From: a virus
IMG/VR virus record: IMGVR_UViG_3300024518_006178
Location: 1-64,000 of that record
Strand: one strand, 5' to 3'
DNA: 64,000 nt
In this document: in pieces, positions 61,697 to 64,000 of the stretch
Numbering within the stretch: the stretch's first letter is position 1
How the letters are laid out: each line of letters begins with the position of its first letter
The notes under the pieces: generated by a model
The model's database searches: none
Seen by the model: the letters and a program-made list of their open reading frames with translations, nothing else
Told to the model about the DNA's origin: nothing
Position numbers and translations under genes: made by a program

Positions 61697-61713
61697 AACG
61701 GCGATGCGCCGTT
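61697..61713. repeat. Hairpin array unit H5
   Basis: AACGGCG-ATG-CGCCGTT: perfect 7-bp stem, 3-nt loop. It starts 20 nt after the a2 arm of the retron RNA on the minus strand. Confidence 0.85.
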
Positions 61714-61733
61714 GAAATACACCAAGGGCTTTA

Positions 61734-62025
61734 TCTACCGGCTGGCTGCTAACGGACCCCTTTGCTTTCATGGCTGGTCAGTAAAGATCCAGCTTTCTAT
61801 GCGCGGACGCAAGGCGACCGTTGGACGTAGCGAGGAGCAACGAGGACAGCATGCGCAGCGTGATCCCGCAGTTGCCCACAGCGGTGTCCGTAGGTCGCCT
61901 GAGTACGCACAGCGGAAAGCGTTAAGGATCTTTCGAGACCTGCCCTGAGGGGTTTTGTCGTCTATTTCTCTGTGGAGGCCGAATCGGTCCCCGCCTGCCC
62001 GCTAATGGGCTACCCAGCCGGTAGA
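61734..62025 (-). ncRNA. Candidate retron msr-msd RNA
   Basis: A perfect 12-bp inverted repeat, TCTACCGGCTGG (minus strand 62025-62014) and CCAGCCGGTAGA (61745-61734), fits retron a1/a2. After a1 come G-T-A-G-C (candidate branching G at 62010) and short hairpins (GCCC/GGGC at 62010-61997; an 8-bp imperfect stem at 61974-61992), as in an msr. A long hairpin at 61783-61933 fits the msd. Transcribed in the direction of the RT. a1 starts 13 nt after the stop of the upstream gene; no clear promoter seen. The exact ends and the cDNA start need experiment. Confidence 0.72.
61783..61933 (-). other. msd-like long imperfect hairpin
   Basis: Seven nested pairings, outer to inner (minus strand): AAAGATCC/GGATCTTT, GCTTTC/GAAAGC, TGCG/CGCA, AGGCGACC/GGTCGCCT, GGAC/GTCC, GCAAC/GTTGC and TGCG/CGCA. 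The whole 151 nt folds on itself, as expected for the template of a retron DNA. Confidence 0.78.
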
Positions 62026-62037
62026 ATGGAGGACGGC

Positions 62038-62772
62038 CTATTTCATTGGAATAAGCATCAGCCGCCACCCTAGTTTATCCGTCTTGACCCACCAATTGCG
62101 CGATTCTGTTTCGACGGCGCACTTTAGTGGAAGACTGCGGTGTACCGGGCAGTCTTCCATGTGTATCTCGAAGTACCCGTCCTTGTTCTTAAAGCACTTG
62201 TTTATGTGGCCCAATTCTCCATCAAGATCGACGCGTCTTCTTTTGCGGACGCATTCCCGTAGCTTGCTGCGAAAATCAGCAAAAGGCTTTAGTTTGAAGC
62301 GTGTCTTTACCTGGACCTGTATGGCATACGCATGTATTGCCGTCTGCCATGCGGGGTAGTACGTCGACTGAGCGGAGGCGTCCCCTATGCAAATATCTTC
62401 GACGTTATAGTCGATCACACACGGATCCACCAGATATTGCATCATATACGGCCTTCGCTCTTCGGCCAATGAGGGCACCCTTGCATCTACCCAGATCTCA
62501 TCCCCGCTATTGGATTTATCTACCTGCACGATCTCTGGCAGTGCAATGGGCTTGGCGTCACAGAGCCATTCGATTGGCTCCGATAGACTCTTGCAAAGCG
62601 TCAGGGAAGTCATCGCTGAAAGCTTTGCGATGCTGAACCCCTTCTCTTGGCCTTCCATGGCGTGCTCACAGGCACGAACCTTTTGAATGTCATGCGCATG
62701 CTTTGCGGATCTTAATTGCTCCCTCAATATCGCCATGACTCGGGGGGCAATGTCTTGATATGTTGCTGTCAT
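62038..62772 (-). CDS. Hypothetical protein upstream of the retron RNA
   Basis: 244 residues, Cys 47, 60, 70, 117 and more but in no clear ribbon. Mixed alpha/beta, basic middle (CVRKRRRVDL). SD AAGGAGG. Its stop lies 13 nt before the a1 arm, so the retron RNA may be part of its transcript. No family recognised. Confidence 0.7.
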   Translation of the reverse strand: MTATYQDIAPRVMAILREQLRSAKHAHDIQKVRACEHAMEGQEKGFSIAKLSAMTSLTLCKSLSEPIEWLCDAKPIALPEIVQVDKSNSGDEIWVDARVPSLAEERRPYMMQYLVDPCVIDYNVEDICIGDASAQSTYYPAWQTAIHAYAIQVQVKTRFKLKPFADFRSKLRECVRKRRRVDLDGELGHINKCFKNKDGYFEIHMEDCPVHRSLPLKCAVETESRNWWVKTDKLGWRLMLIPMK

Positions 62773-62800
62773 GAGCGTCCTCCTTCGTCGCTCTTATACC

Positions 62801-62828
62801 AAAAAAAGGGCGGGGGTCACCCCCGCCC
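62801..62828 (-). terminator. Rho-independent terminator
   Basis: On the minus strand GGGCGGGGG-TGA-CCCCCGCCC is followed by seven Ts. It ends the gene at 62839 and separates it from the retron operon. A TATAAG follows within the next bases, but no -35 is apparent. Confidence 0.9.
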
Positions 62829-62838
62829 TTAAGTTTGG

Positions 62839-63939
62839 CTATTGAAGCCACTTGCCGAAGCGAGTAGTGTTGTAGATCATCTGTCCAGCCACGTTTTGCA
62901 GCTTTTCCTTGCGATCCATTGAAATCTCCGCCAGCGCGCCTGCCATCGCAATGGCCTGCACGGCGTCGAACAGAGTGACGGTCGTGGCCACGTTCCAGAA
63001 CTCCTCGACCGCCCTTCGTTGGCCTATATCCAGGGCGAACGCATCGAAGACGCGCTCCCTGAACTCATCAGGGTCCAGGATCTTTACGTGTTGTGTGGCC
63101 TCGACTTCGTTGAGGCTCGCCTCCATCTTCTCGATGAGAAACTCGACGGAGGCCTTGAACTCCTTGTCGAAGTCCTCCTTCTTCTTCAGATGTGTGCGAC
63201 GGAACCCCTGGTATCCCGTCATGATAACGCCAGTGCTGTCCGTGGCGTTCACGGTGAGTAGCTCGCATGCGAGGCTGCCGCAACCGATCTCGGAGTTCTT
63301 CAGTCTGATGGCCCCGTGAATCTCCTTGCCGCAGATCGTGCGCACCATGTCCGGGTTGCGCAGATCCACGTACAAATTCGTCGGGGAATGGGTGAACGTG
63401 AGCGACCATCCGGGCTGGTTCGGCAGGTAGCTGGACAGCAGATCCATGGCCTCAATGTGGTCGTAGACCTCGTAGCGACTGGTTAGGATCCCGCGAATCT
63501 TCTGTGCCCCAGAGTTCTTGTCGAACCGAACGAACCACTTCTTGTTCTTGGGCATGTGGTTCAGCCAGTGATTGGCATGGGCGTCCAGGCGATCTCCGCC
63601 AAGACCTATGGTCTCCATGCAGCGCGTGAAGTACATGAACGGGATTTTCAGCCGCTGACAGAACAACTGAACGGCATGCGGCTCCATGGGGAACATCGCC
63701 GTTACCCCATCCTTCTGATCTTCTGGGACATTGGGGTCATCCAGCATATTCAGAAGGCTGGACCGAATCAGGGTGGGATCCGGGTGCTGTCTGCTCAGGG
63801 TGAAGTCAAATACTTCGATCTCCTCGTCCGAGTAGAACTCGGCGCGAGCGGCCAGGAGGTCCTTGAAGTCGGGTATCGTAATTGGTGTGTCATGGAGACT
63901 GTGTTGCTCCATCGTTTTGGTCGGTGTTGTTGTCACCAT
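62839..63939 (-). CDS. DUF932-like protein
   Basis: 366 residues. The middle (ILTSRYEVYDHIEAMDLLSS, then W-S-L-T-F, then GCGSLACELLTVNATDSTGV) resembles the DUF932 / phage-plasmid protein family, whose function is unknown. The start is uncertain: ATG 63939 is only 3 nt from AGGAGG and GTG 63936 is 6 nt away. It overlaps the 3' end of the next gene up. Confidence 0.65.
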   Translation of the reverse strand: MVTTTPTKTMEQHSLHDTPITIPDFKDLLAARAEFYSDEEIEVFDFTLSRQHPDPTLIRSSLLNMLDDPNVPEDQKDGVTAMFPMEPHAVQLFCQRLKIPFMYFTRCMETIGLGGDRLDAHANHWLNHMPKNKKWFVRFDKNSGAQKIRGILTSRYEVYDHIEAMDLLSSYLPNQPGWSLTFTHSPTNLYVDLRNPDMVRTICGKEIHGAIRLKNSEIGCGSLACELLTVNATDSTGVIMTGYQGFRRTHLKKKEDFDKEFKASVEFLIEKMEASLNEVEATQHVKILDPDEFRERVFDAFALDIGQRRAVEEFWNVATTVTLFDAVQAIAMAGALAEISMDRKEKLQNVAGQMIYNTTRFGKWLQ

Positions 63940-64000
63940 CTGCCTCCTGAATGAACGCCTTCAGCTCCTCTGCCTTGGCGTTTGCCTTTTCGATCATTTC
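63890..64000 (-). CDS. C-terminal end of a gene entering from the right (partial)
   Basis: 36 codons open from the right edge to TGA 63892-63890, coding a helical then acidic/Asn-rich end (KANAKAEELKAFIQEADGDN...). It carries the SD of the DUF932-like gene. Too short to name. Confidence 0.5.
   Translation of the reverse strand, partial: EMIEKANAKAEELKAFIQEADGDNNTDQNDGATQSP

Noticed and set aside
61362-61713. CRISPR array
   Set aside because: Units share structure rather than identical sequence, spacing varies from 71 to 92 nt, and there are no cas genes.
61394-61948. Two plus-strand frames (61394-61645 and 61652-61948) over the RT upstream region, in the same register and with faintly repeated peptides
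   Set aside because: The apparent peptide repeats follow from the hairpin repeats. Stem pairs covary, a stop splits the frames, there is no SD, and the region fits structured RNA.
59969-62025. Diversity-generating retroelement
   Set aside because: The RT has the retron-type P-Q-G-x-x-x-S-P and V-T-G motifs, not the DGR S-Q motif. I saw no template/variable repeat pair with adenine-specific differences, though I could only scan by eye.
59969-62025. Group II intron
   Set aside because: No maturase X domain, no domain V-like GAGC...hairpin at the 3' side, and the RT is not inside an interrupted gene.
61976-62039. tRNA-like sequence ending in CCA (AGGCCG/CGGCCT stem) at the start of the retron RNA
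   Set aside because: 66 nt, no standard T-loop or anticodon arm, and part of it belongs to the better-supported a1 arm.

Overview
The window is part of the genome of a contractile-tailed (myovirus-type) bacteriophage. A tail sheath, tail tube, tail assembly chaperone pair, tape measure protein, baseplate hub, gp25-like wedge and J-like baseplate proteins, fibres, a holin candidate and a small lipoprotein lie in two plus-strand blocks. DNA metabolism and many small early-type genes lie on the minus strand. No portal, capsid or terminase gene is visible; they are probably to the left of the window. The host cannot be named: the DNA is moderately GC-rich, ribosome binding sites are AGGAGG-like and the visible promoters are sigma70-like, so a bacterium.

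Layout. (1) 1-14330 (+): end of the head/neck block. It has many small proteins with a shared N-terminal motif, a ferritin-like protein, neck/tail-completion candidates, the tail sheath and tube, and a strong terminator. (2) 14336-33370 (-): early genes. From right to left these are a duplicated-domain protein, a conserved protein, an SMC-like ATPase, SSB, an RNA polymerase alpha-CTD-like protein, a MazG-like pyrophosphatase, a UvrD-type helicase, a replication-initiator-like protein, a DnaC-like loader, a RecU-like resolvase, regulators (LexA-type wHTH, tandem ribbon-helix-helix) and small proteins. One unexplained gap of about 540 bp lies at 16611-17141. (3) 33378-59357 (+): an RHH repressor with its own promoter/operator, the tail chaperone pair with a canonical -1 slippery heptamer, tape measure, hub, a phage sigma-like factor, baseplate, fibres, holin candidate and Ig/FN3 proteins. 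(4) 59360-64000 (-): a retron-like module and flanking genes of unknown role.

The most unusual part is block 4. A retron-type reverse transcriptase (59969-61318) carries an extra Cys-rich N-terminal region. It overlaps by ATGA a 112-residue helical protein, which is followed by a 62-residue membrane protein and a terminator. About 700 bp upstream of the RT is non-coding and highly structured. A perfect 12-bp inverted repeat (61734-61745 / 62014-62025) fits retron a1/a2 and encloses a long msd-like hairpin (61783-61933). Between a2 and the RT, where retrons normally have little sequence, lies an array of five hairpins. Each has a 7-bp stem and a 3-nt loop, they are spaced 71-92 nt apart, and three of them have covarying outer pairs and similar flanks. 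I know of no retron with such an array, and it is my main candidate for an undescribed system.

Other points of note: a dyad at the RHH promoter resembles a perfect palindrome at the promoter of the downstream fibre genes, suggesting a small regulon; the chaperone frameshift site; an alpha-CTD mimic plus a sigma-like factor; and a family of virion-block proteins that may share a capsid-targeting tag.
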